Assembly (NCBI GenBank): GCA_018266295.1
Contig: JAFEAQ010000015.1
Span: 1-64,000 of the forward strand
DNA length: 64,000 bases
Direction of reading: 5' to 3'
From: Bdellovibrionales bacterium
GTDB taxonomy: Bacteria; Bdellovibrionota; Bdellovibrionia; Bdellovibrionales; Bdellovibrionaceae
Made by a program: the position numbers and the translations under genes. A model generated the notes under the pieces. That model saw only the letters and a program-made list of their open reading frames with translations. It was not told the origin of the DNA and did not search any database. Shown one piece after another: positions 36,917 through 46,282 of the stretch (positions are counted from its first letter, which is position 1; every line of letters begins with the position of its first letter).

Positions 36917-38566
36917 ATGTTGACAGGGACGTCAGTAGGGTTGCGAAAAAAAGTAGATTTGCAAAAATGGATACACATCCGCAAGGAGCTGTATCGTCAA
37001 ATGGAGGCGCAGGTTCAAATCCGCCTCGGCGGCGAAGACAAAGAGCTCACCAACTATCGTAAAGACTACAATAAAGAATTTAACCGTCAATGGCGAAGTT
37101 CTACCCGGGATGAACTGTATCGCCGGCTTCAGCTTTCTCGTTTGGTTCTCATGGGCGACTTCCACGCTCTTTCTCAATCGCAAAAAACCCATTGGCGCGT
37201 GCTCAAGAATTTTTTGACCGCGCGGCCGATCGTTCTTTGTCTGGAGTGTTTTGAAGCGGAGGATCAGCCTCTGATCGATAAATATATGGCCGGGAAAATG
37301 TCGGAACGAGAATTCCTGAAGGCCATCGAGTGGGCAAAGAAATGGGGCTTTCCCTGGGATCATTATCGCTCCATGATTCGCTGGGCGCAGGTGAAGAAGA
37401 TCCCGGTGTACGGCCTGAATCGCAGCGTGAAAAAGCGAACAGCGGCGAGCCTGAAATCGCGCGATGTCTTTGCGGCTCAAAAACTTCATGGCATTTTAAA
37501 AAAACATCCGGAAGCCATCGTCTTTGCGATTTATGGCGATTTGCATCTTGCGAAAGATCATTTGCCGAAAGAAGTTTTGAAACTCGAAGGCCCGGCTTTT
37601 AAGAAAAAAATCTTCCGCTTGTTCCAGAACGCGGAAAAAATCTATTTCCAAATTCTCGAGAAGGAGCTTGAAAGCAGTGTCGATATTGTCGAGCTTTCGC
37701 ACGATGCTTTTTGCCTTCTCAATGTTCCCCCGTGGGTGAAGTGGCAGAACTATCTGATGTACCTGGAACACACTTACGATCCGGGGCTTGAAGATGAAGA
37801 AGAGAGTGTTGATTACACGGACCATGTCGGCAATTACGTAAAAATTATTTCCGAGGAGCTCGGTGAAGAAGTTTCGTGTGATGATCTGTCGGTCTATACC
37901 GCTCAGGATCATCAGCTTTGGGACCGGTTGCAAGAAAAGTTCGGGCCGCGAGATCTTAAATGGATTGAAACTTTGATCGAAGATGGAAATTCATTTTACC
38001 TTCCGGGCTTGGGTGTCGGTTACCTTGCGCGTCCGACGGTGAATCACGCAGCCACTCTTGCCGCGAAATATGTTCATGCGAAGATCAGTCATACGAGCGA
38101 AAGCTTTTTTGAAATGCCGAAGGATTTTTTAAGGCTTATTTGGATTGAGGGGCTTGCATACTTTGGCTCTAAAATCATCAATCATAAGCGCAAAACGGAT
38201 ACGGTGATGGATCTAAGAACGGCCGTTGCTTCGCGAAGCGCCACGGGAACCGAAAAAGAGCCGTTGATGCTGGCCCTGTCGCAAAAGATGCATGAGCTGA
38301 TGGTGATTTCTGGAAGACCTCAGGCACGGAGTGTGGTGCAGCCGAAGAAAAAACGCAGTTATCAAGTGGCGGCGAGTCTTTTGGGCGGCATGATCGGCGA
38401 GCGACTTTATGGAGCGTATCGCAAGGGCTTGTTGTCGAGGCAGACAGTTATGGCGTTTTTGAAAAAGTCGATGAAACAAGAGAACTTTAATGTGGCCTAC
38501 TATGAGATGATGGAAATCGTGGAATCCTTGCCGGCCCCGTTCCGCAGCAAAAAGGAGAAGATGTGA
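36917..38566 (+). CDS. ChaN/Tiki-like haem-binding-fold protein
   Basis: 549 residues. The N-terminal 240 residues carry the ChaN pattern: 'LVLMGDFHALSQSQ' (G80-D-F-H), 'LCLECFEAEDQ' and 'AIYGDLHLAKDHLP' near 205. The rest (250-549) is unrelated to short ChaN proteins and ends in a basic helical part. ChaN is normally an outer-membrane lipoprotein, but here no signal peptide or lipobox is seen, so this form is probably cytoplasmic. GGAGAG precedes the ATG. The GYF gene overlaps its end by 4 nt. Confidence 0.8.
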   Translation: MLTGTSVGLRKKVDLQKWIHIRKELYRQMEAQVQIRLGGEDKELTNYRKDYNKEFNRQWRSSTRDELYRRLQLSRLVLMGDFHALSQSQKTHWRVLKNFLTARPIVLCLECFEAEDQPLIDKYMAGKMSEREFLKAIEWAKKWGFPWDHYRSMIRWAQVKKIPVYGLNRSVKKRTAASLKSRDVFAAQKLHGILKKHPEAIVFAIYGDLHLAKDHLPKEVLKLEGPAFKKKIFRLFQNAEKIYFQILEKELESSVDIVELSHDAFCLLNVPPWVKWQNYLMYLEHTYDPGLEDEEESVDYTDHVGNYVKIISEELGEEVSCDDLSVYTAQDHQLWDRLQEKFGPRDLKWIETLIEDGNSFYLPGLGVGYLARPTVNHAATLAAKYVHAKISHTSESFFEMPKDFLRLIWIEGLAYFGSKIINHKRKTDTVMDLRTAVASRSATGTEKEPLMLALSQKMHELMVISGRPQARSVVQPKKKRSYQVAASLLGGMIGERLYGAYRKGLLSRQTVMAFLKKSMKQENFNVAYYEMMEIVESLPAPFRSKKEKM

Positions 38567-38985
38567 GTTCTTGGTATTACAATAAAAATCTCAAGCCACA
38601 GGGTCCGCTCAATTTTGAAGAGATGAAGAAGAAAATCATGCGTGGGGAGATCGGCCCTGGGGATTTGATTTGCAAAGATGGTGAGATGCAATGGCAGATG
38701 GCTGTCGAGTGGCGTGATTTTCCGCGGGATCTTTTTCCGGCGTTTCAAAAGAACTATTTCAAATCGGCGAATCCTGAAGAAAAAGAGTGGATTCTATTGA
38801 TGTTCAACCAAGAAAATCCTGACGGAATTCAGCAGGGACCTTACTCCATTGTTCAGGTGAATGAGATGCTGCAAGCGGGAACTGTCAGTATCGAGGACTA
38901 CGTTTGGCGCAGCGGTCTTTCAGGCTGGGTGCACATTAAAGACCGCGCGGAGTTTGCAGCGAAACCTACTTCACTTGATCTTTAA
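38563..38985 (+). CDS. Protein with two GYF_2-type domains
   Basis: 140 residues, starting with GTG (AAGGAGAAGAT precedes). Two copies of the GYF_2 pattern are visible: 'WYYNKNLKPQGPLNFEEM' at 4-21 with 'GDLICKDG', and 'NPDGIQQGPYSIVQVNEM' near 85 with 'DYVWRSGLSGW'. These small domains bind proline-rich peptides in other proteins. It is coupled to the ChaN-like gene by overlap, which suggests a shared task. Its last 20 nt overlap the convergent HU gene. Confidence 0.85.
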   Translation: MSSWYYNKNLKPQGPLNFEEMKKKIMRGEIGPGDLICKDGEMQWQMAVEWRDFPRDLFPAFQKNYFKSANPEEKEWILLMFNQENPDGIQQGPYSIVQVNEMLQAGTVSIEDYVWRSGLSGWVHIKDRAEFAAKPTSLDL

Positions 38986-39238
38986 ATTCTTTACCTGGCT
39001 TGAAGCGTGGCACGCGGCCGCCGGGAATTTGCACGGAAGCGCCGGTCTTTGGATTACGTCCTGAACGGGCTTTGCGAGTCGTGCGTGAAAAGCTGCCAAA
39101 ACCAACGAGTTTCACCTCGTCACCTTTTGAAACCGCTTTTTGGATTACTTCCAGTGTGGCATCGAGAATCTGCTCAGATTGCTGTTTGGTGGTGTGGGTC
39201 AGTTCCGCTACTTTTTCTACGAGTTGTGCCTTATTCAT
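38966..39238 (-). CDS. hup: HU-family DNA-binding protein
   Basis: 90 residues, the normal HU length: 'MNKAQLVEKVAELT', 'VKLVGFGSFSRTTRKARSGRNP' in segments, and the DNA-binding arm 'GRNPKTGASVQIPGGRVPRFKPG'. A nucleoid protein that bends DNA as a dimer. It is divergent from argS. Confidence 0.96.
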   Translation of the reverse strand: MNKAQLVEKVAELTHTTKQQSEQILDATLEVIQKAVSKGDEVKLVGFGSFSRTTRKARSGRNPKTGASVQIPGGRVPRFKPGKEFKDQVK

Positions 39239-39321
39239 AGGGGCTCATAGATACTCAAAATACCGATTCATGTCACCGGATTTACATTGGAATTGACGCG
39301 GAATTTTGGTAGTTTTTTGGC

Positions 39322-41034
39322 ATGATTCAAACCGCTAAAACCCAGATCGCAAACCTATTAAGCCCCTTGACGCAACTTCCGGTGGAAGACCTGCAAAAAA
39401 CACTTGAAAAGCCGAAGCAATTTGAGCACGGCCATATTGCTTTTCCTGTATTTGCACTGGCGAAAACACTTCGTGTCGCGCCTCCACAGATCGCAAATGA
39501 TTTAGCGGCGAAAATTCAAGAGAAGATTCAAGGTGGAAATGTTCCTTTTTTGGAAAAAGTCCAGGCGGTGGGCGGTTTCCTCAATTTTACTTTTAAAAAT
39601 TCTTATTTGCAGGAAGTTCTTTTTACAAGCCTTTCGCAGACTCACGTTGGCTATTCGGACAACGGCAAAAACAAAACCGTGGTCATCGACTATGCTTCGC
39701 CGAATGTGGCAAAGCCAATGCATGTGGGGCACTTGCGTGCCGCGATGGTTGGGCAAGCGATTCGCAATCTCGCTGAATCACAAGGCTACAAAGTCATCGG
39801 TGTCAATCACTTGGGCGATTGGGGCAGTCAGTTTGGAAAGCTCGCGTGGGCTTACCAAAAATGGGGCAAAGAATACACCTTCGCAAATCCCATGGACGAC
39901 ATGGTGAAAATGTACGTGCGTTTCCACGATGAGGCTGAGAAGAATCCAGGCCTGGAGGCGGAAGCGGCGGCGACCTTTAAGCGTCTTGAGGGCGGCGATG
40001 CCGAAATTAAAAAGATTTGGCAGATGATCGTAGAGTTTTCACTCAAAGATTATGATCGTCTTTTAAATGGCATGCTGAAGGTGAAGCATGATGCTGTCTT
40101 GGGTGAGTCCTTCTACACTGACAAGATGGATAATGTGGTCCATCTTCTAAAACAAAAAGGCCTATTGAAAGAAAGTGAAGGCGCGCAGGTTGTATTCTTT
40201 GATGAAAAAGAGAACATGCCTCCTTGTATTATTAAAAAGAGCGACGGGGCTTCTATTTATGCCACCCGTGATCTTGCAACGGCGATTTACCGTCATGATG
40301 TGCAGAAGGCTGATGAGTTGCTTTATGTTGTGGGTCAGGATCAGACGCTGCACTTCCGCCAAGTTTTCAAAGTGCTTGAGATGATGGGGTTTGAATGGGC
40401 GAAGACTTGTCACCATATCTCTTTCGGTCTTTATCGTTTTAAAGAAGGTAAGATGTCGACTCGAGCGGGCCGCGTGGTGCTTTTTGAAGACGTTATCACA
40501 CAGGCTATTGAACTTGTGCAAAAAATGATCGAAGAGAAGAATCCGACTTTAGAAAATAAAGAGACCGTCGCGAGACAAGTGGCTTTGGGTGCTGTGATCT
40601 TTAATGACTTAGTGAATGACCGCGTGAAAAACGTTGAATTCGACTGGGATCGTATTTTGAGTGTTGAAGGTGATAGCGGTCCTTACGTGCAGTATACGGT
40701 GGTTCGTTGTAAGAGTATTTTGCGCAAATACGGAAAAGCGGCGCCAAAAGTATCAAGCATGGAGCTAGCTCAAGAAGAAGAGCGCAAGCTCGTGTTCCAG
40801 CTTTTGCAGTTTGAAGATATTCTTACGGGCGCTTACAAACAGTATCGACCGAATATTCTTGCGCAGTATTTGCTGGAAGTGTGCGGTAGCTTCAGTCACT
40901 TCTATCACAAGTGCCGTATCATCGGTGAGGCGCCGGAAGTGGAGTCCTCACGTATTGCTTTGGTTGCGGCGACGGAAAGAATTTTAATTCAAGGTTTGAA
41001 GATTTTAAATATCGAAGCGCCAGAGGCGATGTAA
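39322..41034 (+). CDS. argS: Arginyl-tRNA synthetase
   Basis: 570 residues, class I synthetase. The HIGH-type motif is HVGH within 'PMHVGHLRAAMVGQAIRN' near residue 133, the KMSKS site is replaced by GKMSTRAG, a common ArgRS variant, and the C-terminal DALR anticodon domain ends 'LKILNIEAPEAM'. The ribosome site is weak. The next gene starts on the last base of the stop (TAATG), so they are coupled. Confidence 0.97.
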   Translation: MIQTAKTQIANLLSPLTQLPVEDLQKTLEKPKQFEHGHIAFPVFALAKTLRVAPPQIANDLAAKIQEKIQGGNVPFLEKVQAVGGFLNFTFKNSYLQEVLFTSLSQTHVGYSDNGKNKTVVIDYASPNVAKPMHVGHLRAAMVGQAIRNLAESQGYKVIGVNHLGDWGSQFGKLAWAYQKWGKEYTFANPMDDMVKMYVRFHDEAEKNPGLEAEAAATFKRLEGGDAEIKKIWQMIVEFSLKDYDRLLNGMLKVKHDAVLGESFYTDKMDNVVHLLKQKGLLKESEGAQVVFFDEKENMPPCIIKKSDGASIYATRDLATAIYRHDVQKADELLYVVGQDQTLHFRQVFKVLEMMGFEWAKTCHHISFGLYRFKEGKMSTRAGRVVLFEDVITQAIELVQKMIEEKNPTLENKETVARQVALGAVIFNDLVNDRVKNVEFDWDRILSVEGDSGPYVQYTVVRCKSILRKYGKAAPKVSSMELAQEEERKLVFQLLQFEDILTGAYKQYRPNILAQYLLEVCGSFSHFYHKCRIIGEAPEVESSRIALVAATERILIQGLKILNIEAPEAM

Positions 41035-41738
41035 TGAAGTTTTTAGCCCTGCTTATGACATTTGTCGTTTGTGTGAGCTTTGCGCGTGCAGAAACCGTCA
41101 CTGGTGAGGGCTATGAACAGAAAACCAACTTTGGGAAAAAGCTGTTTGATCTTGATATTAAAGTCGATAGGGCCGAGGGTCTGACTAAAACCACGGCCAT
41201 TTATAAAGACCTGAAAGGTCAGCCGACGGTTGAAGAAAAAGGTGTCGTCAAAGGGGATGAGCTGATTTCATTTGATGTTGATCAAAGGCAGATCAGGGAA
41301 AAGGGGCATATCGAAGTTCAGGGCGACAGGGTGTTTTTTACCTATGAAAAAGACGGCAAGAAAAAGACTGCCGAAGAAAAATTAAAGAAACCTTTTTTGA
41401 CTCCGGCAAATTTCAATCTTTACGTTTCAAATCATTGGGCTGATTTTGCCGGTGGTAAAGAGGTTGAAGTGCGCTTTGCCGTTTGGTTTCGTCTTGAGAC
41501 CGTGGGTTTTAAAATCTTTAAAGTGGGCGAAACTCTGAAGGGCTCACAGAAGCTGATTCAGCTTCGTATGAAGCCAAGCAGTTTTGTTATCGCGGCTTTG
41601 GTGGATCCGTTAAATCTTTGGTACACCGAAGACGGGCAGAAGCTGATGGAGCTTTCAGGACGTGTATCGACGATGCTTCCTCAAGGGGATGATTTCAAAG
41701 ATCTCGACGCCGACGTCCGCTATATTCATCATAATTAA
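41034..41738 (+). CDS. Secreted protein of unknown function
   Basis: 234 residues with a signal peptide (MKFLALLMTFVVCVSFARA). The rest alternates charged and hydrophobic residues in a beta-rich pattern without Cys and contains 'KTTAIYKDLKGQPTVEEKG' and 'VRFAVWFRLETVGFKIFKVGE'. No family was recognised. It is translationally coupled to argS. Confidence 0.75.
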   Translation: MKFLALLMTFVVCVSFARAETVTGEGYEQKTNFGKKLFDLDIKVDRAEGLTKTTAIYKDLKGQPTVEEKGVVKGDELISFDVDQRQIREKGHIEVQGDRVFFTYEKDGKKKTAEEKLKKPFLTPANFNLYVSNHWADFAGGKEVEVRFAVWFRLETVGFKIFKVGETLKGSQKLIQLRMKPSSFVIAALVDPLNLWYTEDGQKLMELSGRVSTMLPQGDDFKDLDADVRYIHHN

Positions 41739-41896
41739 ACAGAAACAGCTATTCTCAGGCTGAGACGTGTTCAGGGCATTTGTCCTCGTCTCTCGTTGTC
41801 TCAACTCTCGTAGATGTCATAGACGTGTTCAAAGATATAGACAGCTGCATCAGCCTTAACCATGTGAAAACACGTTCTACAGAGGTGGACCCGCAT

Positions 41897-41912
41897 TTGC
41901 ATTGATATGCAA
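41897..41912 (+). other. Small inverted repeat before the VWA gene
   Basis: ttgcat and atgcaa with a 4-nt centre, 15 nt before the start. The 190-bp gap upstream also has several gagac/gtctc words but no clear promoter was seen. Confidence 0.3.
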
Positions 41913-41927
41913 GTATCGGGGGACGTC

Positions 41928-42905
41928 ATGTTGAAAAGATCATCTTTATTGTTCGTTGGTGCTTGTTTGATCGTCATGTTTCAAAACTGCGCACAAAACG
42001 TAGCTTTCAAACCAGAAGATACATTAAGCATGAGTTCTAGTAACGGGGACCCAAGTGCGGTGAGCCCGGATTCTACATCCAGTGGCAACGATGCGTCTCA
42101 GCCGGGTGCGCCTGTGGTTTCTGATAAAGAAAACAATGAGACTTTTAAAGTGATGTTTAACAGCGAAGCGGCTCCGCTGGATATGATCTGGGTGATTGAT
42201 AACTCAGGCTCAATGAATGAAGAAGCGGCACTCGTTCGTAAGAACTTTGATGCCTTCCTGACTGCGCTTAATAAAAGCACGAATTTCCGTTTGTTATTAG
42301 TAAGCCAGCAAGGCAACTCAGGGACTTCCGTTTCTATTCCTAGTAGTTTTGATTCTGCAACTCACAAGCAGATCAATCAGCGCGTAGAATCTAAAGACGG
42401 ACCTCAGGTTTTGCTTAACCAGTTAAAAGTTCTTCCGGCGGGTTTCTTGCGTGATGATTCTAAAAAGATCGTCGTATTTGTGACTGACGACAATTCAAGT
42501 TTGGCATCATCTTCATTCATGAGCTCTTTAGTGGCTCAGCAGAAATGGTCAGCGAAGGACGTGAGTGTTTCTTCGTTCATTGGTCTTGATAAAGCAAGTA
42601 GTCCTTGTATGGATAAAGAAGGTGTCGTCTATAAAGAGCTGGCGACAGCGACCGGTGGCCGCAACTACAATATCTGCCTGCAGGACTGGAGCGGACATTT
42701 TAGTGATTTAATCAATGCGTCTGTGTCTAAAGCGATTCGTCGTTTTACCTTGGGAGTGGATGCTGTGAAATCCATTTCTGCTGTTAAGGTCAACGGCATG
42801 GCTTTGGATAAGAGCGCTTACTCGGTTTCCGGTAAAGTGGTGACTTTGGCTGATGGAGTGAATCTGCCTGAGAACTCGATGGTGTCCGTCGATTATAAGT
42901 ATTAA
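41928..42905 (+). CDS. VWA-domain lipoprotein
   Basis: 325 residues from ATG 41928 with GGGGGA upstream. The lipobox places the lipidated Cys at residue 21 (MFQNC), followed by a Ser/Pro/Asp linker. The von Willebrand A domain (about 80-260) has an intact metal site DNSGS ('WVIDNSGSMNEE'), then 'VVFVTDDNSS' and a pair of Cys ('SSPCMDKEG', 'NICLQDWSG'). The C-terminus is a small beta domain. VWA lipoproteins bind protein ligands at the envelope; the ligand is unknown. A perfect terminator follows. Confidence 0.85.
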   Translation: MLKRSSLLFVGACLIVMFQNCAQNVAFKPEDTLSMSSSNGDPSAVSPDSTSSGNDASQPGAPVVSDKENNETFKVMFNSEAAPLDMIWVIDNSGSMNEEAALVRKNFDAFLTALNKSTNFRLLLVSQQGNSGTSVSIPSSFDSATHKQINQRVESKDGPQVLLNQLKVLPAGFLRDDSKKIVVFVTDDNSSLASSSFMSSLVAQQKWSAKDVSVSSFIGLDKASSPCMDKEGVVYKELATATGGRNYNICLQDWSGHFSDLINASVSKAIRRFTLGVDAVKSISAVKVNGMALDKSAYSVSGKVVTLADGVNLPENSMVSVDYKY

Positions 42906-42975
42906 TGAGGTTTTAATAACTAGGCTTAGTTTGGAGAAATCCTTGCGCCCCAATCTATGGTCTAGGTTTTTTTAA

Positions 42976-43010
42976 GAGACAGTCTCAAGTTGAGACTGTC
43001 TCAATTTTTT
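42976..43010 (+). terminator. Strong terminator after the VWA gene
   Basis: 12-bp perfect stem (42976-42987 with 42991-43002), 3-nt loop, then AATTTTTT. Confidence 0.92.
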
Positions 43011-43034
43011 CGAGGGATTGCCGATAAGCACCCT

Positions 43035-43727
43035 ATGAAAAGAGTCTCAAATTCTTTATTTGTCATAGTTTGTTTAAGCATCACGGTGGGCCTGTTATGG
43101 GGCTACAACGAGTTTACAAACTACTTCAATCAAGGGAAAGAGTATCAAGTTCAAGTTCATCAACTGCGTAAGCAAGTTGAAAGGGAAGAATTTAAGAATG
43201 CTCTTTTGCAAAATCAGCTGACAGATTTCAAACAGAGTGTTGCTGCGGTTTTGCCGCCGAATTCCGAAATCAAAAACGACATTGCTAGCTATGAAATGAA
43301 GAACTTTGCAAGCGCCCTGCGGGTGCCTGCGAGCGAGGCGCAGATCGATCTTTCCGGTGTGATCTTTGAAAAGGGTAAAAAGCTTTTCAAGGAGCAGAAG
43401 TATGAAAAAGCCATCAAAGAATTCCGTAAAGTCTTGGACGAGTATCCGCTCTCTCGCTACAAAGTAGAGAGTCACTTTTTCATGGCTGAAGGTTACTTTT
43501 TGCAAAAGGACTACAAGAACAGCTTGGATTTGATTGACCAGATGCTACAGCAGTATCCGGACAATGATCTCACGGGATTTGTGATGCTTCGTATGGGGCA
43601 AATCAGTGAGCTCAATAACCGTCTCGAAGAAGCTTCTGAAGTTTATAAAACCGTTCAGACACACTTTAAAAATGATCAATTGCGTGCTCAGGCTCGCAAG
43701 CTGTCTGAAGGTATTCAGGTCGAGTAA
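43035..43727 (+). CDS. Membrane-anchored TPR protein (YbgF/CpoB-like)
   Basis: 230 residues. One N-terminal membrane helix (8-25), a coiled-coil segment (about 35-65) and two or more tetratricopeptide repeats ('GKKLFKEQKYEKAIKEFRKV', 'FLQKDYKNSLDLIDQML', 'NNRLEEASEVYKTV'). The layout matches CpoB/YbgF of the Tol-Pal system, but no tol or pal gene is near. ATG 43035 is used; the longer reading begins with TTG inside the terminator. It overlaps the next gene by 1 nt. Confidence 0.75.
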   Translation: MKRVSNSLFVIVCLSITVGLLWGYNEFTNYFNQGKEYQVQVHQLRKQVEREEFKNALLQNQLTDFKQSVAAVLPPNSEIKNDIASYEMKNFASALRVPASEAQIDLSGVIFEKGKKLFKEQKYEKAIKEFRKVLDEYPLSRYKVESHFFMAEGYFLQKDYKNSLDLIDQMLQQYPDNDLTGFVMLRMGQISELNNRLEEASEVYKTVQTHFKNDQLRAQARKLSEGIQVE

Positions 43728-44473
43728 TGAAGAAATTTGCGCACGTTTTACTTTTTATTGCCGCTTTTCAAATGGAAGTCCGCGTGCGCGCTTCTGAGCC
43801 GGCAATGACATATCCTGAAAATTGCTTGGGTCGAGCTGTTCCTTGTTCTTTCAAGGTGACGGAAGGCAAATGGTCTTTTGAGTCTGGCAATGTGAAGCTG
43901 AGTGCCGGTAGCAATACCATTCTGACGGCTGAGGATCTTAAATCTAAAGACTGGAAACTTGTTTCTGGAACTCTTTGGGTGCAAAACGGTCCTTCCGTGA
44001 AAATTAGAACAGTTTCTGCGCAGGCCGAAGGCAGCAGCGGTCAATACTGGATTTTTGCGCAAAAAGACGGGCGTATCGTTTTCCGTAACATTACTTCAAA
44101 ACTCATTGTCACTTTTAAAGATCAAACCAAATTGGAAATCCCACGCGGGTTTGAAGTTTGGGTGGGTAATGTGAACTCTCAAGCGAAAACTGAACACGGA
44201 ATGATTGAACCAATCAACCTCAAGGAACACTTAAAGGCCTGGTACGAGCTCTATCCAGGAAAGCGTGAACAATTTGTGTCTGAGGTTCAGGATTTAAAAG
44301 ACCAATGGTCCGACCTTGTCGAGCAAAGCGGTGATATCTACAAAAAAGTGGCCGAGCGCGAGCTCGCGGCATTGGATGATAAGAAGCGCGCGCAGCTTGA
44401 AATTCAGCGTAAAAAAGAGGAAGAACGCCTTCGCATTCGTGCCGAGTTTCATAAGCGCGTTTTTGATCAATAA
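43727..44473 (+). CDS. Secreted protein, possibly FecR-like
   Basis: 248 residues with an N-terminal signal peptide of about 22 residues. The middle has 'WTLWVQNGPSVKIRTVSAQAEG'-type strands in segments and 'LEIPRGFEVWVGNV', reminiscent of the FecR sugar-barrel fold; the final 60 residues form a charged helix or coiled coil. The FecR link is tentative. It starts on the stop of the TPR gene, so the two are coupled and probably work together in the envelope. Confidence 0.65.
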   Translation: MKKFAHVLLFIAAFQMEVRVRASEPAMTYPENCLGRAVPCSFKVTEGKWSFESGNVKLSAGSNTILTAEDLKSKDWKLVSGTLWVQNGPSVKIRTVSAQAEGSSGQYWIFAQKDGRIVFRNITSKLIVTFKDQTKLEIPRGFEVWVGNVNSQAKTEHGMIEPINLKEHLKAWYELYPGKREQFVSEVQDLKDQWSDLVEQSGDIYKKVAERELAALDDKKRAQLEIQRKKEEERLRIRAEFHKRVFDQ

Positions 44474-44600
44474 ATCCCGACCTTTTGCGAGTTACCAAAG
44501 TCCTGTTTTCCCCTTTAAAAAGAGCCCTTAGTCCTCTCAAAATCCGCTTTGTGATAGTCTAAAAGCAGGATTTTGTAGATATTTTCCGAGGAGGACAAGG

Positions 44601-46277
44601 ATGTCCAGTATCAGCTCTTCAGAACGTAAACGTCAGGATGATCGCGTTCGTCAAACCCGTGAGGATTACGAAGCTCGCGAAACCGAGAATCAAAAACGTC
44701 AAAAAGCGGAAATGGAAAGCCTTAATCAAAAGCACTACGCAGAAATCAATCGTCTGAACGAAGAGTTCGGTAAAGAGATGGAGGCGTTAAAGAATCACTA
44801 TCGCGAAAATCTGAGCGAGCGCGATCAGGAAAACATGCGTAAAGTGGACGAAGTCCGCAATCTATACAAAGGCCAGCTTCGGAAGAAAAGCGAAGAGAAC
44901 GAATCAGATCGCCGTCAGATGAGAAATGCCTCGGAAGGCGCTCTGAGTAAGCAAAAATCGATCACCAAATTGCAGCAGGACAATCTTATCGAGCGTCACC
45001 GTGACGAGATGGCTGAGCAAAGTGACAAGTTTGAGGAAATGAGCCGTCGTAATCAGACAGAAATGAAAGAAACTCTGAATAGTCACGATGAGAAACTGAA
45101 GGGCGCTCATGAGAAGGAAATGAATGCAACGGTGAAAGACCGTGATTTGCAGCTTGCAAACAAAGACCGCGATAACAAAGAAATGCGTAAGGCTTACGAG
45201 GGAAAACTCAATGCGGAGCGCCGCCAGCGCGAATCCGAGGTTTCTCGTTGGAACCAGAAATACCGCGATACCGTTGATAACTACGAAGAGCAGAATGCCG
45301 ATAATATGAAGACCCAAGGCATGGTTCTTCGTGGGGAGTTGAATGAGCTCAATCGTAAGTATAATAACGCCATTGATAAAAAATACCAGCAACTCGATGA
45401 TTCGAACCAAGAGCTGCGTGATTCGGTCAATGACCGTTTGAATGGTCAAGTACGCTCAAAGCAAAGCCAAGTGGATCGTCTGAGTAGTAAATTGAATCAT
45501 GAAATGATTAACAACGAGCGTTTGCGAAATATTGAGCGTCGTGATCTTGAGAATAGATTTGCCGAGCAAACAAAGATACTAGAGAACCAAAAAGAAGGTG
45601 CTCTGGAAAATATGAAGGATGTTAATAAAAAACGTATCGGTCAAATGGTGGATCAGACCAGTAAAACTTTGCGCGAATCGAATCGTGAACATCGTGGTGA
45701 AATGGATATGCTCACCCAGAGAAATCGTCAGGATCGCGAATTTCTTATGCAGCAGCACAAAGACAGTGTGAACCTGATCACTGACAATGCAGAGGATCGT
45801 GTAAAGAAAATCACGAAAGTGGCAAGAGACAATCAAGAGGCCTATAGCAACTATTTCGATAACTCTCTGGATCAGATGAAGGATAATTTTGCAGGCCGTC
45901 TCGAGGGGCAAAGAGAGAAGAATACCGATGACATGGTTCGCTTAAATAAAGCCATGGGTGATCGCTTCCGTGGAATGGAGAGAGGTTTTAACCAGAAAAT
46001 GGAAACCCTGACTTCGAACTATGAGAATAAAATCAACCAGATGAAAGAAAACCATGAGAAAGAACTCAAACGTATTGAGAACTACTATGCTCAGCGTTTA
46101 GACAATAAAGAAAAAGAACAGAAGCAATCTGTGAGCTCTATCGAGATGAAGTATGAAGCAAAATTGGCGCAAAACAATGAAGCTCACCAGGAACAACTCG
46201 ATAGAATGAATAGACGCCATCAGGAAGATATGCAAAACTTGTCTACGAGAATGAGTAACTACAGCAAGAAGGCATAA
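44601..46277 (+). CDS. Long coiled-coil protein of unknown function
   Basis: 558 residues, nearly all coiled coil, unusually rich in N, R, M, Q and D ('RNQTEMKETLNSHDEKLKGA'). It has no signal peptide, membrane helix or Cys. GAGGAGGAC precedes the ATG. A filament or scaffold role is plausible for a protein of this type, but nothing specific can be said. pyk starts 5 nt after its stop, so they share an mRNA. Confidence 0.75.
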   Translation: MSSISSSERKRQDDRVRQTREDYEARETENQKRQKAEMESLNQKHYAEINRLNEEFGKEMEALKNHYRENLSERDQENMRKVDEVRNLYKGQLRKKSEENESDRRQMRNASEGALSKQKSITKLQQDNLIERHRDEMAEQSDKFEEMSRRNQTEMKETLNSHDEKLKGAHEKEMNATVKDRDLQLANKDRDNKEMRKAYEGKLNAERRQRESEVSRWNQKYRDTVDNYEEQNADNMKTQGMVLRGELNELNRKYNNAIDKKYQQLDDSNQELRDSVNDRLNGQVRSKQSQVDRLSSKLNHEMINNERLRNIERRDLENRFAEQTKILENQKEGALENMKDVNKKRIGQMVDQTSKTLRESNREHRGEMDMLTQRNRQDREFLMQQHKDSVNLITDNAEDRVKKITKVARDNQEAYSNYFDNSLDQMKDNFAGRLEGQREKNTDDMVRLNKAMGDRFRGMERGFNQKMETLTSNYENKINQMKENHEKELKRIENYYAQRLDNKEKEQKQSVSSIEMKYEAKLAQNNEAHQEQLDRMNRRHQEDMQNLSTRMSNYSKKA

Positions 46278-46282
46278 GTTTC

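Noticed and set aside
44904-45449. 181-codon hydrophobic frame opposite the coiled-coil gene
   Set aside because: Hydrophobic codons appear because the sense strand is rich in charged codons; no start signal.
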